64,000 nt of DNA from Glycine soja. Its lineage: Eukaryota > Streptophyta > Magnoliopsida > Fabales > Fabaceae. Under the pieces are notes generated by a model, which searched no databases, had not been told where the DNA came from, and saw only the letters and a program-made list of their open reading frames with translations. The stretch lies in the NCBI RefSeq assembly GCF_004193775.1, contig NC_041021.1, positions 7,198,651 to 7,262,650 of the forward strand, given 5' to 3'. A program made the position numbers and the translations under genes. Positions 11,774-24,400 of this stretch are shown one piece after another; position 1 is the stretch's first letter; each line of letters opens with the position of its first letter.

Positions 11774-14700
11774 TCCATTTCTTACTTTCATCAAATTCAT
11801 ATTTGTGGTAATTACTCCTTATTACAAAATGGTGGAGTAACTAAAAGTACACAATTTAAATATTAAGTAGATCAAAGAATAAAATTAATTGTAAAGTTTT
11901 ATAGTTCCAACAGATTATTGTTATCCTTATTACACTTTTGTTTATTTATTTGCATGTTAGTATTATTTATTGTATTTATGTCCCAAAAACAGTTATTTAG
12001 TGTAACTTATTATTTTGTCCTTTTACCTTGCTTTATTGCAAAGAGACTATAAGGTACTAGTATTACAAAAAATTCCAATGTCTTTCCAAAACACATAATT
12101 ATAATATAACCAATTAAAATGATCCCAAAATATATTGTAAATTACTTTTTCCATATCTAAGGACTATTGTAGCATTTTTATTGATATTCAAGACCCTAAA
12201 ATTAAAAACATGATTGCAATGATTCATTAATTTTATCTTTTGTTTGGGAGATACTATTTCAAACGATAACCTATCAAAATGATTCAAATGGCTATTAAAA
12301 TTATGTGTCTACTTAATTATTTCTTTTTCCATATCTAAGGACATATAATTTTGCTTTCATGACTCATTTTTATCTTTTATTTATTTATCTAGGTATTGAA
12401 GTTAAATTCACCCTAGGATGCATTTATTGATAGTCAAAGCCAATGTTATAGAGATTGTTTCCAAAATTGTAATGCAAAGAATCTTTGAATGTCAATTTTC
12501 TTGACATTAAATTTCATTTTGCAATCTTCATGCAAAAACCATATCAACTTTGGCTTTCGTAAACATTTTATCCCTCAAGAAATAGTACAGTCATTTGACT
12601 ATATCATTTTATGCTTTAATCAAAAGTACCTTCCTTTTGAACCGACAATGTAGTTGTTCTTTCATTTCAATTTGAGACTATGTTCAATAATTCATCCATT
12701 TATATTTTTTGGTGGAAATTGTTTAATGCAAAACTGTTTAGGAAAGTCATTGTAACTTCATTCTTTCAAATGTTTTGTTGTCCATTTTCTCTTTGACAAT
12801 ATTATCTCCATGCTCATATATAAAAAATTATGAGTCCAATCAAAACAGAAAGAAAGCAATATTATACAACACACCAACAAGCATATTATAACCATCTTTC
12901 AAAAAACAAATTTTGAAATTTGACACAAAAAACACAAATTAAACTAAGATGAAATTAAGAAAAAAAGGCAAAATAAGGTTCCTAACTATTTTATTGACAT
13001 ATGTACAATTCCACTCTTCAAATTCCATTCTAAATGTATGTTAAACAAAAACAACTATTGACTATTTTAAAAGTCCAATCCCTTAGTGATAAACCCAAAG
13101 CATTTATACCTTCATGCATTTCCTGCCTTAACATATAAGATGAGAAAATCTCCATTTTCTAGTCTCTCTTTCTCCTACTTTTTTTTGGTTTACTAAAAAA
13201 TGTGTAAAAATGAAGAGGAACTTTGATTATTGTGTTAGAGCTCCAACCTACCTATAAAAAAAACAATAGAAAGGTTTAGAAAACAAACAACCATGACTTG
13301 ATTTTTAAAGATGGACAACATGAAACCCCTTGCTAACACTAGAGTGGTTATATTCAATATTGATTCATCATTGGACCTTTTGGAGCTCAGTCCAATAGTA
13401 ATGTGTTGGATTTCACCCCTGATAAAAGTTGCAACTACGAGCACATTTATGATTTATGCAAGATAATCCATTGATGAGAAATACATAAGGTATGAACCAA
13501 TAATTGTATATTAGATTTCTTCCAGTTAAGCAAATAAATATTTCCTATATAAAAAAATAAATATGTACCAAGAAGATTATGCTTGACTTCTTAAAGTCCA
13601 TTGATTTATGCTTGAATGAATAATGATTTGTCAAAGAATATTCTATCATTAGCTAAGCAAGAAAAGTAGGAAAAAATATTATCAATAAAGAAGACAGTCA
13701 CAAAAAAATGGTATAAAAAGATGATTATGCTAATATTCATTACTTTGAAATTACGTATGAATTATTTTAAACTTAAGGGTTAGTAGATCACCTACCATAC
13801 TCATGAAGAAAAGGACAGGGAATGAAAAATTTAGCAGACAAATAGACATATAATAGAAGAGACAGAGCTATAAGTATGCATACAATAATGAAAAATTCAC
13901 ATGTGATACCTGACCTTGCTTCAATCACTCTTTTGTTAATTTCTTATTCTATTACACAATAAAAAGCTTTTGATTTGAAAACAAAAAGTAATGGAGTGTT
14001 TAAATATAAAGAAAACTTGGCACCTACCAAAATTAACATCGAAGTGTAGAAGTCTCCATAAAAAAAATGTGACAACATGAAAAAGTTAATAAGTCTACAA
14101 TTTAATAACTGCAAGATATGGTACTTGCATCAATTTGCTATCTTTTAAAAGTTTTTAAACATAATATTGATGCAGATCCATAAGTACATCAAAAATTCTT
14201 TAGCATGAAGCTGAAGAGAGTTTATCAATGTAGCTTTAAGTAATGTTTAGACGCGTTCTAGCCTGGTACTTGTCCAATGGAAGAAAGATTTAAGTCTACA
14301 AATCAAAGATAGAAAAAATGAGGATCATATTCTTCTTATCTAGTTATGACATTCATGTGAAATAACATATTAAATTATTAATCATGGTTAAAAAAGCAGC
14401 AATTTGTACAATTTTGTTCACTCAAGGCCATCCTAATTTGTACAATTTTATTCTCATGATCTGCCATTGCATTTCTCAATCTTTCTTTTCAAGTTAATAT
14501 ATAAAGACATTCTTCACCAATTCATAATTCTCTCCCAATCACAAAGACAGTGAACCTCCCATCGACAATGCTATTGAAAACACTTCCATATCTATGAGAA
14601 AACATAAGGAACCAAAGAAAAATAATCCTTGGAATTCTTTGGTACCTATCATACAAATTGCTTACCCTACTCTCCATGCAAAACACAAAAATATAAGTAA

Positions 14701-15133
14701 ATATTCAAGGACTTGAAGAGAAACTAAAGATCTATGGAAGATGAAGAATGTGGCTACACAAATAAATAGTCCCCAAAAGATATTGATAAGTATGGATTGA
14801 ACTTCATTAAGTCTAGGTTTATTCTGTTTTTGTGAAAAACACCAAATACACTCCAAACATTTTCATATGACCATCTAATCAAAAGAATCACATGTCAAAG
14901 CACAATAAGTACTCAAAAGGAAACACCTAGCACATAAAATCAAGATATGTCTTCCATGATATGGTAATGTTCCTTTTGCTTCCATTAATATACTCCCATC
15001 TTATTTTGTTTTTCTTTTATTGTAGAAAAGAAAACAATTTGATCAATCCCTCTTAGTAGCTTTTCAATACCCAATTTCAATAAGCAGAAAATGAATCAAA
15101 CCAAGCAAAATAAGATAACTAACAAAACTAAAC

Positions 15134-15253
15134 TAGAAAATGAGGCAAACATATAATCTTTATTGCTAGACAAATTTTCTTGGAATAGGCATCAAAGCTA
15201 AACTAAGCAGAGGCTGACAGTACTGAGTTAGAAAATGAGGCAAACATATAATC
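15134..15253. repeat. 25-bp direct repeat at the end of the tandem array
   Basis: The sequence starting TAGAAAATGAGGCAAAC occurs at 15134-15158 and again at 15229-15253. The first half of the left copy is the last sequence shared with the tandem units, so the repeat spans the breakpoint of unit 3. Confidence 0.85.
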
Positions 15254-17390
15254 CATTTGATTATTGAAATTCAAATTCTTGTTGGAATCAATATAAAAAC
15301 AAAATTTTACAACCATTTGGTTATTGAAATTCAAATTAATCACTTTATTGTAACAACCTAAGTTCCATAGTTTTTAAACTCATTAGAAAAAGAGGGTGTG
15401 TAATCCATTATTTCCATTCCATTCTAACTATGCAACAAATTGAATTGGTCTTTCAGGATATCACAACATGTACACAATCCTTCAAAACATTGTCCATGGC
15501 CAACCTAAGTAGTTTTTAAGCAAATTCAAGACTGTCTCCAAGTTAGGTGTAACATTAATCATGTACTTATTGAAATTCCAATGTTTTTATTGGATTCAAT
15601 TATCTAGTCATGCATAATTTTTTTTTAGAAACTATTGTCATACAAGTCTTATAAAATGACATTACCATTCAAGAACACACAATTGAATTTAATTCTGTTG
15701 TGTCAAAAGTGTAAAACCAAAAGAAAAGTTCAAAAAATGAATGACAAAAGATTATACCTAGAGAGTCATATTTCCCAGGTTACATTTCCTTTCTCATGTA
15801 CCATTCTTTGTACATCCTTTCTGATTGCACCATCCCTAAGAAATAGAATTATATAATGGGTGAATGTTAAGACCACACAAAAAGAAATATTGAGATTGTA
15901 GAAATTAATAGATAGTCTGAACACAATTTTGAGTCCATTAAAGGATTGAAATCAATCAATTACATAAATGAAAAAAAGAAAACTACAATCAAAACAAATC
16001 CCAAAAAGAATAAGCTAATATTGCCATCTCAAATGTCGTTGAAACCCTCATGCTGCAACTTTTGTGATTCTCCGGCGAAGACTACAAAGAAGAGATGCCA
16101 CCAAATTCGTTGTAGTCATTGATTTCCATTTTCTTTCTTGTTTTTTGCCTTTCCTTTTACCTATCATGAAACCTTGCTAGAAATCATCGAAGCCATCAAA
16201 GGTACGCAACAAATGTCATTTATTCCAGGAGTTGATTATGGATTATCTAGAGTTACACAAATAGACTTTGCATTGAAAATTACAATTTAACCCTTAGTAT
16301 GAGCGAGAAAAAATGATTGGAGAAATAATTGGATTTATAAGTATTAAGATAAGATATTGTAGAAATAAAATTACACCGGTTAGGATTTTGCTAAAAATAC
16401 TAATTAAAGAATTAATAATAATTTTTTTTATTAACAATTAAAAAGTATTACAAATCACCATGGGATACACTAAGAAAACTTTTAAATAAAAAATAATTTT
16501 TATTTCTCAATAATAACTTTTGATCACTTTTTAATATCTTTCTTTTAATATACAAAGAAAAGTTAAATTTGGTTGCATCTAGAATTAATAATTTTTTAAT
16601 TTTTTTTTTCTCTTTACTTATATATTTTAAGTAATTTTTATAACAACTTTTATTATTGTATAAAGAAAATATTAAATAAAAATAGACAATGCAGTAACAA
16701 TGCATAATTATTTACAACATTATCTAATTACAAACTATCATATATGCTAAGTTTATTAAATTTTAAATAATTACCTTAAAAGTCAATTCAACTGTGATTT
16801 TTAATTGATTGACAATATAATTTTTTTACACAAATAATAAATAACTATTAATCTCTATTTAATATTTTAAATATATGAAATTCATATTTTTAAAACAAAT
16901 ACAAAATTCATTCAATACTCATCAAATTGATCAACTCCAAGGATTGATCAAGTGGAACAAGACAAAGTCTCACACGTGACAAGTTGCAAACTTAATCATA
17001 GAGTTGGCAAAATGGTCGGGCCACATAACACTCTTTACTATCGGGCAAGAATTAAAAATGGGCCGACTTAGGTCCAACCCACATTCTTTCGGGTTGGAAT
17101 TTCTTAGTCCCAACCTAGTCCTATGTCAGGCTACTGGGCCACTCGGCTTATTCGGACAAATTTAGAAATTAATAGAAAAAGTTAAAAAATTGATTATATG
17201 TATAAAAACATAATAAAAAATTCCAAAGGCAAAAAATTATTTATTATGCATTTATTTTGCCTAACAATATTGACAAAGTCATTTAAATTATGTTTAATGA
17301 ATACTCAAATTAATAATATTGCTTTGGAGTTGTTACTTCTCGTGGACACTTATTTTATGTGTTAATGAATACGTTTTGTCTTTTAAAAAA
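15254..17390. other. Intergenic AT-rich spacer
   Basis: No gene was found here. Short open frames (for example 15635-15856 plus and 16448-16705 minus) have AT-driven composition and no recognisable domain. A patch at about 17000-17160, rich in GGGCC/GGCCC words, resembles a dispersed repeat interrupted by the MITE that follows; similar text resumes at about 17950-18140. Confidence 0.6.
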
Positions 17391-17885
17391 GGCTAAATTG
17401 CAAATTTGATTTTCCTATTTATCTCAAAATTTGATTTTGGTCTCCTTATAATTTAATTTACGAATTTAGTCATCTAGTTTTTTGCAATCATGTTATTTCA
17501 GTTCCCAACTCCAAAAGTTTAACATTGACGGTTACTTATTAACGTTGACTGCCATGTGTCTCACATTTATTGGACGTTTGACCATCACGTGTTGCACGTT
17601 TATCGGATGTTAATTTCGTGCACCTAATTAATGTCAACCTCCAATAAAATTGTGACACATAGTGGTCAACGTCCAGTAAAAGCGCGACACGTGACAGTCA
17701 ATGCCCAATAAAAACGTGACATGTGATGGTCAAGGCAAACAATTAACAATCAACGTTCAATTTTGGGTTTAAAAATTGAAATAACAAGATTGCAAAAAAC
17801 TGAGGGACTAAATTCATAAATTAAATTATAGGAGGACCAAAATTGAATTTAAGACAAATAAGAGAACCAAATTTACAATTTAACC
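17391..17885. mobile_element. Mutator-type MITE with long terminal inverted repeats
   Basis: The ends are reverse complements over about 115 bases: left GGCTAAATTGCAAATTTG, right CAAATTTACAATTTAACC. A perfect 9-bp direct repeat TTTAAAAAA flanks the element at 17382-17390 and 17886-17894. Nine-base target duplications and long inverted repeats are typical of Mutator-like elements. The ~495 bp interior has no coding frame. It has several degenerate copies of a motif around CACGTGACA and CCAATAAAA. Confidence 0.82.
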
Positions 17886-17894
17886 TTTAAAAAA

Positions 17895-18484
17895 TATAAA
17901 TTAAATTTAAAATTATATTTTATTTAATATTTTTACATATTACTAATTAGGTCAGCCCAACCTGAATTCATTTGAATCGTCAGATTATAAGAAATACTGA
18001 AAAAAACTTATTTCTTTTCAAACTTCGTCTATTGAACCCAACTTGACCTAATTACAAATTAACTCGATTAGTTCATTTAACTAAGTCCATTTTGTAAATC
18101 CTACCTAAATGTAAGTTTGGACTAACATGACATCCCTCATCTAAAACTTTACTCTACTAAAAAAAAATTTAGAAGATTAACAAAAAAAAAAAACTGTTGT
18201 AAGAAAATGTAAAATTATTAAATGTTATTTTATTTTATTCCAACTTTCATTTCCAAGAATCCTACAACAAACCACCATGACCAACCTTGGTTTTAAACAA
18301 CTAACCACATTGCGTCACACACACACACACACACGACGTTTCGGTTTCCATTGCTTCTCTCTGTTTCGCTTTTCACCTTCGCACCAACGTGACTCATGTG
18401 AGTTGTGCGACTCCCAATCTCACTCCCATTCTCTCTCCTCTCTCTCTCTCTACGCTTCCAATTCTCAAATTGCGTGACGCAACC
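17895..18484 (+). promoter_or_regulatory. Upstream region and 5' UTR of the CLT gene
   Basis: This stretch ends in pyrimidine-rich sequence (CTCTCTC runs) just before the start codon at 18485, as is common in plant 5' UTRs. It includes a (CA)n tract at 18316-18334. An upstream ATG at 18277 opens a 66-codon frame that overlaps the start region and could act as a uORF if it lies inside the transcript. No clear TATA box or transcription start could be fixed. Confidence 0.4.
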
Positions 18485-21400
18485 ATGACGTCACTCTGCC
18501 GGCGCATCCCAGTCGCCGGCACCGGCCAACTCCGCCTCCGTTGCGCTCCAAGGACCGCCGCGATTGGCGAGGTCCACTACGGCTGCTCGCCTAAGTGGCC
18601 GACAATAACGCTGCGACTGCCTCCGCCAGTGAAGTGCGGCGGCGCGTGGAAGAGATCGGGCGAGAAGAAGGCGGCGGTGGCGGCGCCTCGTCCGTGCGCG
18701 GTGGGGAGACTCGCGGCGGAGAGTGGTCGGGAAAGCGGGAATCGGTCGGCGGAGGTGGTGCTCGCCGCCGCGGTGACGGTGGTGATGGGCGCCGGAAACA
18801 GAGTTCTGTACAAGCTCGCGTTGGTTCCGCTGAAGAACTATCCGTTCTTCCTTGCTCAGCTCGCGACTTTCGGGTACTTCATTTATTTTGTTCGATGTTT
18901 CTGCCTCTTTCTTTGTTTTGTTGAATTGATGAATCCGGTGCTTAATTCTTAGTTTAATTAATTACGCGTGCGGTGTTGAATATCTTTATTTTTTGATGAT
19001 TGTGTTGAATGCTAGTATCTATTTGACGTGTTTTTTTTTTCTTAAATAATATATATTTGATGTTTATTTAATGTAACTCTCAGACTTTGTGAAACAACTC
19101 CTTCAATCTTGTTTACTGGTGTAATAGATTATTTATCATTATTATTTTTTTTATGAGAATTATTATATGGTTTAAATATCTTTTTCTTTTTTATAATTTA
19201 ATGTTTTTTAAATTCTTATAAATTATATTTATTTTATTTTTTATTCATATCTAATGTGTTTTAAAGATGAAAAATAAAATAAATATAATTTGAAAATATC
19301 AAATATAAAAAAATTGAAGGAAAAAGACAAAAGAATTCTAAATTATAAGAATTTAAAATATTTAAGTCTATTATTATTATTATTATTAGTGGAAAGACAC
19401 TGCATTTTTATTTTTTTGGGTAATATCATAAGTGAAAATAGAAAATTGAGAAAGAGAGAAAATGTTGAATAGAAAATGGAACCGCATTCACTAGTAACGT
19501 CTAATGGGAAGAAGAGTGGGAGCAAAAATTGAATAGAAAATAGGAAAAGTAAAATCAGTTAAGTGTACAAATAAAAGGTAAAATAGGAAAGAAATGTACA
19601 AACCAAAATGGGTAAATTTATATAGATTGTAAATATAAATTATAAATTCTTATATTATATAAGGAGATACTAAATTTTAATGTACATATGTTTTGACCTA
19701 TCTGCTACTGATTTTGGAGTAGTGTTAATTGTTCTTTTAAAATAAAAAAATGTGAAAAAACACTATGTTATGAGTTTTTTCTAATTATTATTATGGGATT
19801 GTGGTTTATGTATTGTTTCGCAAATATCAATTTGATGGGCCCTCCCCGAACCTTTTCGTGTGGGTCCAAACATTATCTGACGATGTTTATTGCTCACCAG
19901 TCACCACTTCTCTCTTTCTCTTCTATTTTGGGGGTGCATCTTCTTAATTTTGAGGAGTCAGTTTTAGTTTCTAGTGCCGAATATTTGCTAGAAAAGGGAA
20001 TTTGACCGTGTAATTGCTCGGGTAATAATTCGGAGTAATTCTGTTATTTCTTTTGTTTGATAGAAGTGTTAATTCGGAGTAATTCTGTTGTTTGATAGAA
20101 GTGTAATGAGCAACAACTTTAGGATATCATTCTTTTTGGGATATTGAAAGGGTGTTAGTGTAGTAATCAAGATGATTGTAAGCATAAATATATTTTTAGA
20201 TACTGTAATATCATTAAATTTTTTTAGTTATTTTTATTTTTATAAATTTCAAATTTTTTAATAATGATCCCGGCCACTACTAATGTGACATCTAGATCTA
20301 GCCATGTCACATTAGCGTGTAACATGTCATGTTTTTTTTTTTGGAACCAAGTGTGATATGTCATGTTTAAATAAATACATGTCCCTAAAGTTTGATTTTG
20401 TTTTGCTGTTATGTCTTTTTTTTTTCATTTCTTCCGCCTAAAACAAAAAAAAGTTTGGAGATACCAGGATTTAAAATGATTTCATCCTAATATTTATATT
20501 TCTGCAACCTTTTTTTCATTTAATTTATTTTGCAATAACCTGAAACCAAGCAATCCTATATGTTTGAGAAGAACTGAAGAAGTTGCCTTAATTTTTTACT
20601 CTGATTAATGGCATAAAACGCATTCTGGCTGCAAAACTTTTTTCCTCTCCCTTTAGGAGGTTGTAATGTTTAAAAGAGTTAATATAACTATAGTGATATT
20701 TTCTTTCTTTCAGATACGTTATTGTATACTTCTCTATTCTGTATATGCGGTACCGTGCGGGCATTGTCACTGATGAGATGTTATCAGTGCCAAAAACTCC
20801 ATTTTTAGTTGTTGGTCTCTTGGAGGCTCTGGGTGCTGCCACAGGAATGGCAGCAGGAGGTAATGTTTGTCCTATTTTTTTTTTTATTTGTTTCATGTCA
20901 AGTACTTCTGGCTTCAAATTATAATCAAAATGCTCCTGTGCTACATTTTCTGATCGTTTTTTAATCAATCTTCCTTCTGTCAATTCCATCAAATTTCATA
21001 TGTATCCTACAACTCCAGTTAGTAGAATATATTAAATATTATGATCTTAACAACAGAAGTTTTCACAGTACTGACAATACATAGCTTAAAATACATTATA
21101 TATATCTTTACTATCAGCAGTTTTGTTTAAAATGCAAATGCTTTATGGGGTTTAGTTTTACCAATATTATCTTTTCTGGATGAATTGAGCATATTTGTTA
21201 ATATTAGATGGGATATATATTGATGATTCTTGTCTTCATTTTTATCCACATTTTATGTTTTCACCTTCTACTCTAATTTGTGATGGATCTTTTAATGCTA
21301 CCTCTTCCATATCTTGTAAATATTGTTGGAGATAGGAAGATAATAATATCGTTTGGTTGTACAATTTTGGTTAGTTTATAAAAATGTTCATGTCTGAATT

Positions 21401-24400
21401 TTGTTTAATTGTTTGTTCCCTCTGTTGTATCAGCAATGCTATCCGGAGCATCAATTCCAATTTTGTCTCAGGTAAAAACCATCAGCAGTCAGTGCTCTTT
21501 TGCCATTTGTTAAATTCTGTTACTTCTGCATTTACATTGTAGTGCATATATAAATTTCAAAATTATTCAGACTTTAGATATGATCGAAAAGGAATCCAAA
21601 AGGTAAATGCAAGTATTACTTATTAAAAATTGACCATCAAGTACCTAGTCTAGAGAAGCATGACCCATTCATTCCCTTGAATCTGTGTCCTGCTTGATGG
21701 CTGGTCAGATGTCTCAAGTGTAAAATAATTGCCTTAAAAATATGGTAACAAAATATAACCATCCTGATCTAACCTGTCAAAATTGGTTAAAATTAAAATT
21801 TGTTGTATATACCTTATTTACTATACATCTATTAGCTCATCTATTTGCAACTTGCATTGATTTATGGTAAAAAGCAAATTAAAGGCGGATAGTCAACTTA
21901 ACCTAATTCTCTTGCAGGCTTTTCTTGTGTGGCAAATTCTCCTCTCATATATTTTTCTTGGGAGGCGATATAAAGTCAATCAACTAGTTGGATGCTTTCT
22001 TGTGGCAATTGGTGTAATTCTTACTGTAGCAAGGTCAGCCTATGTTAATTTTTGTAGATGCTAGGTTATGTTGGCTCCTATTTTGATTTTTGAGTGTTAA
22101 CATGAACACTGCACTCTTGAACCGTATACCTGTAGGCAAAAGAACATGGTCTACAATGATATAGACCGGGAATCGACAAATAAATCCGAATGACCATAAA
22201 CATTTTGACACAAGTATTAGTTGCTTATGCTTTTGTTTGGTGAAATTAATTCACATTTTCATCACTTATATGACTGCTCAGCATTACATGTTAATTCAGC
22301 CTCTCATGTGCCTTGATTGCTTAATGATTTCAAATTTTATTGACAGATTCCATGCTGAACAGAAAAGTCAAACTTTTGGTATAAATGTTAAATCCTTAAG
22401 TGATTCCATAAGTTCATTCACTCATATGGTTTTTAAAACAAAGTCTGAAAATAAGTTTTATTTAGTATTGTAATTTATAGTTATAGAATTTCCCGCGTAT
22501 GCTTAGTGTAAAATTTTTGAATAAATTTTGTTCTTTTGAAATTAGAACATTGACATAACAGCTTATAACATCACAAGTATATGTTGCAATTTTGTAATGT
22601 AGGTATGGCATGTACAAACTATGTAAACTTTGTGTTTATGCTGAGGTTTTCTGATTTCACACCTTGTTTACTTAATGTAGTGGATCTGGTGCTGGGCATT
22701 CATTAAAGGAAGCTGGTATATTTTGGAGTCTTTTAATGATAGTTTCATTTTTATTCCAAGCAGCTGATACTGTTCTGAAGGTGGTTGTTTATTTTAAATA
22801 TTGTTGAATATTCCGAGATTTTAAATTATTTCTCTATTGTGACTCATGTCCTTTTAATACTTTGTAGGAAGTAATCTTTTTGGACGCAACTCGAAAACTG
22901 AAGGTGTGTACAGTGATGAATTCTTTTAATTTATTTCATATTATGTAAATTATGACTTTGGAAATGGAAGCTCATAGGGACATTTGAGACTAATGAAGTA
23001 ATTTCTGGTGCACTTGGTAACATAATACATCTGCCTCTAACTTCAATATAGAAAAAAAATGATGTCACTAAATTGTAGTAGAGTGTGTAGAACCTTCACA
23101 AAAATGACTGCAAATTATTGGCTACATTTTTTAAAGCTTCATACAAGTCAGAAGTCACCCTCTGTACTCATGTTTAATAGACTAATATATATTGCCAAGT
23201 TAAACAATAAATGTTTTTTTTATCATTCAAGGTTCTAAAGTGAAAAGCATCCTTTTCTGTATGGTTTTTGCTCATTATTGTAGTTTTCACTTTCTAGTAT
23301 GGTAATATACTAATCAATATTCAATGTTTTCTGAAACAGGGAGGTTCTTTGGATATGTTTGTTGTCAATTCCTTTGGATCTGCATTCCAGGTAGAGTGCA
23401 ATTGTCATGAAATTTGCATATTTTGAATAACAATATAAATAAAATGGATGCCTAAATGCATGACGGTATGCTTACTGCAGGCATTATTCATATGCCTTCT
23501 CCTCCCCTTCTTATCAAAATTATGGGGCGTCCCCTTTGGTCAACTACCAAACTATCTTAAAGACGGTGCTGCCTGCTTTCTGAATGTTGGGACTCTGTCA
23601 AGAGGTAAGCAGCTTTATTTTCTTTTCCATATTGTCATTTCTTACAGAAGGCAATATCCAAAAGTAGTCTTTTGGTTATCAAATCTGTTATAGCTTAGAG
23701 TCAAATTCATCAATGATATTTATGACCTAGATCTATCTCAAGTCACAAGGCAACATTAATTTACATGTAAAATGAGAACCATATACTGTTTCATGAGCAA
23801 ACCCAAAATACGAAAATAAAATAAAAATAGAAATCTTACAGAGCAAAAAAGTCAGTTTTTCATTAAAATATTTTTTGCGGATGTTATTAAATGTGAAATT
23901 CTAAAGATGGAATACACTAGGCAAAACCAAAAGTTGCGGTAGCATGAATGCATTTTGCGGATGTTATAGTCCTTTTGGGAGAAAGGTGAGAGAATAAATG
24001 GTAAATTAGAGTTGTGGTGAGAATCTATGAACTTACATGGTTTCTATTTAAGTAGATGTAAGACAGTACTTGGAATGTAAGTTCAGCATGCTGACATTGG
24101 GTTGGCGTTGAAAATGGAGGGTTGGAGATTATACCATACCACAAGTTGCACACTTAGGTATTTTGGATCCATCTTACAAAGTAACATGGAGGAGTGGTTC
24201 AAGTGTAATTTGTGATCAAAATGTGTTGCTCAATCTTCGAAGGAAAATTTTATTGCACAGACGTTAGATCAACAATTCTTTATTGTACAAAATGTTGGGC
24301 TGTAAAATGCTAACAATAGCAAAAGATGAGTGTTGCGAAGATGAGGATGTTGCAATGGATGGGTAGACATACAAGAATAAGATCAGGAATGATTGTAGTT

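Larger units (their letters stand above)
10298..15147. repeat. 5.15 kb tandem unit, copy 3, truncated at its 3' end
   Basis: This copy follows copy 2 without a gap. It stops at GAAAATGAGGCA (15147), so the last ~305 bases of the unit, including the GC-rich patch, are missing. It carries one T fewer in the T-run near 11710 than the other two copies. It otherwise matches copy 2, including every base that copy 1 lacks. Confidence 0.93.

Noticed and set aside
1..15147. Tandem LTR-retrotransposon array
   Set aside because: No LTR pair, primer-binding site, purine tract or gag-pol was found in the unit.
18389..18484. N-terminal extension of CLT upstream of 18485
   Set aside because: The frame is open, but it begins at GTG and contains no ATG before 18485, so an extension would need a non-standard start.
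18577..18924. Overlapping frames in CLT exon 1 on both strands (109 and 78 codons)
   Set aside because: The exon is GC-rich and long frames arise by chance. Only the frame that splices into the conserved transporter is supported.
20588..20992. 134-codon minus-strand frame over CLT exon 2
   Set aside because: It is the antisense shadow of a conserved exon and has no recognisable domain.
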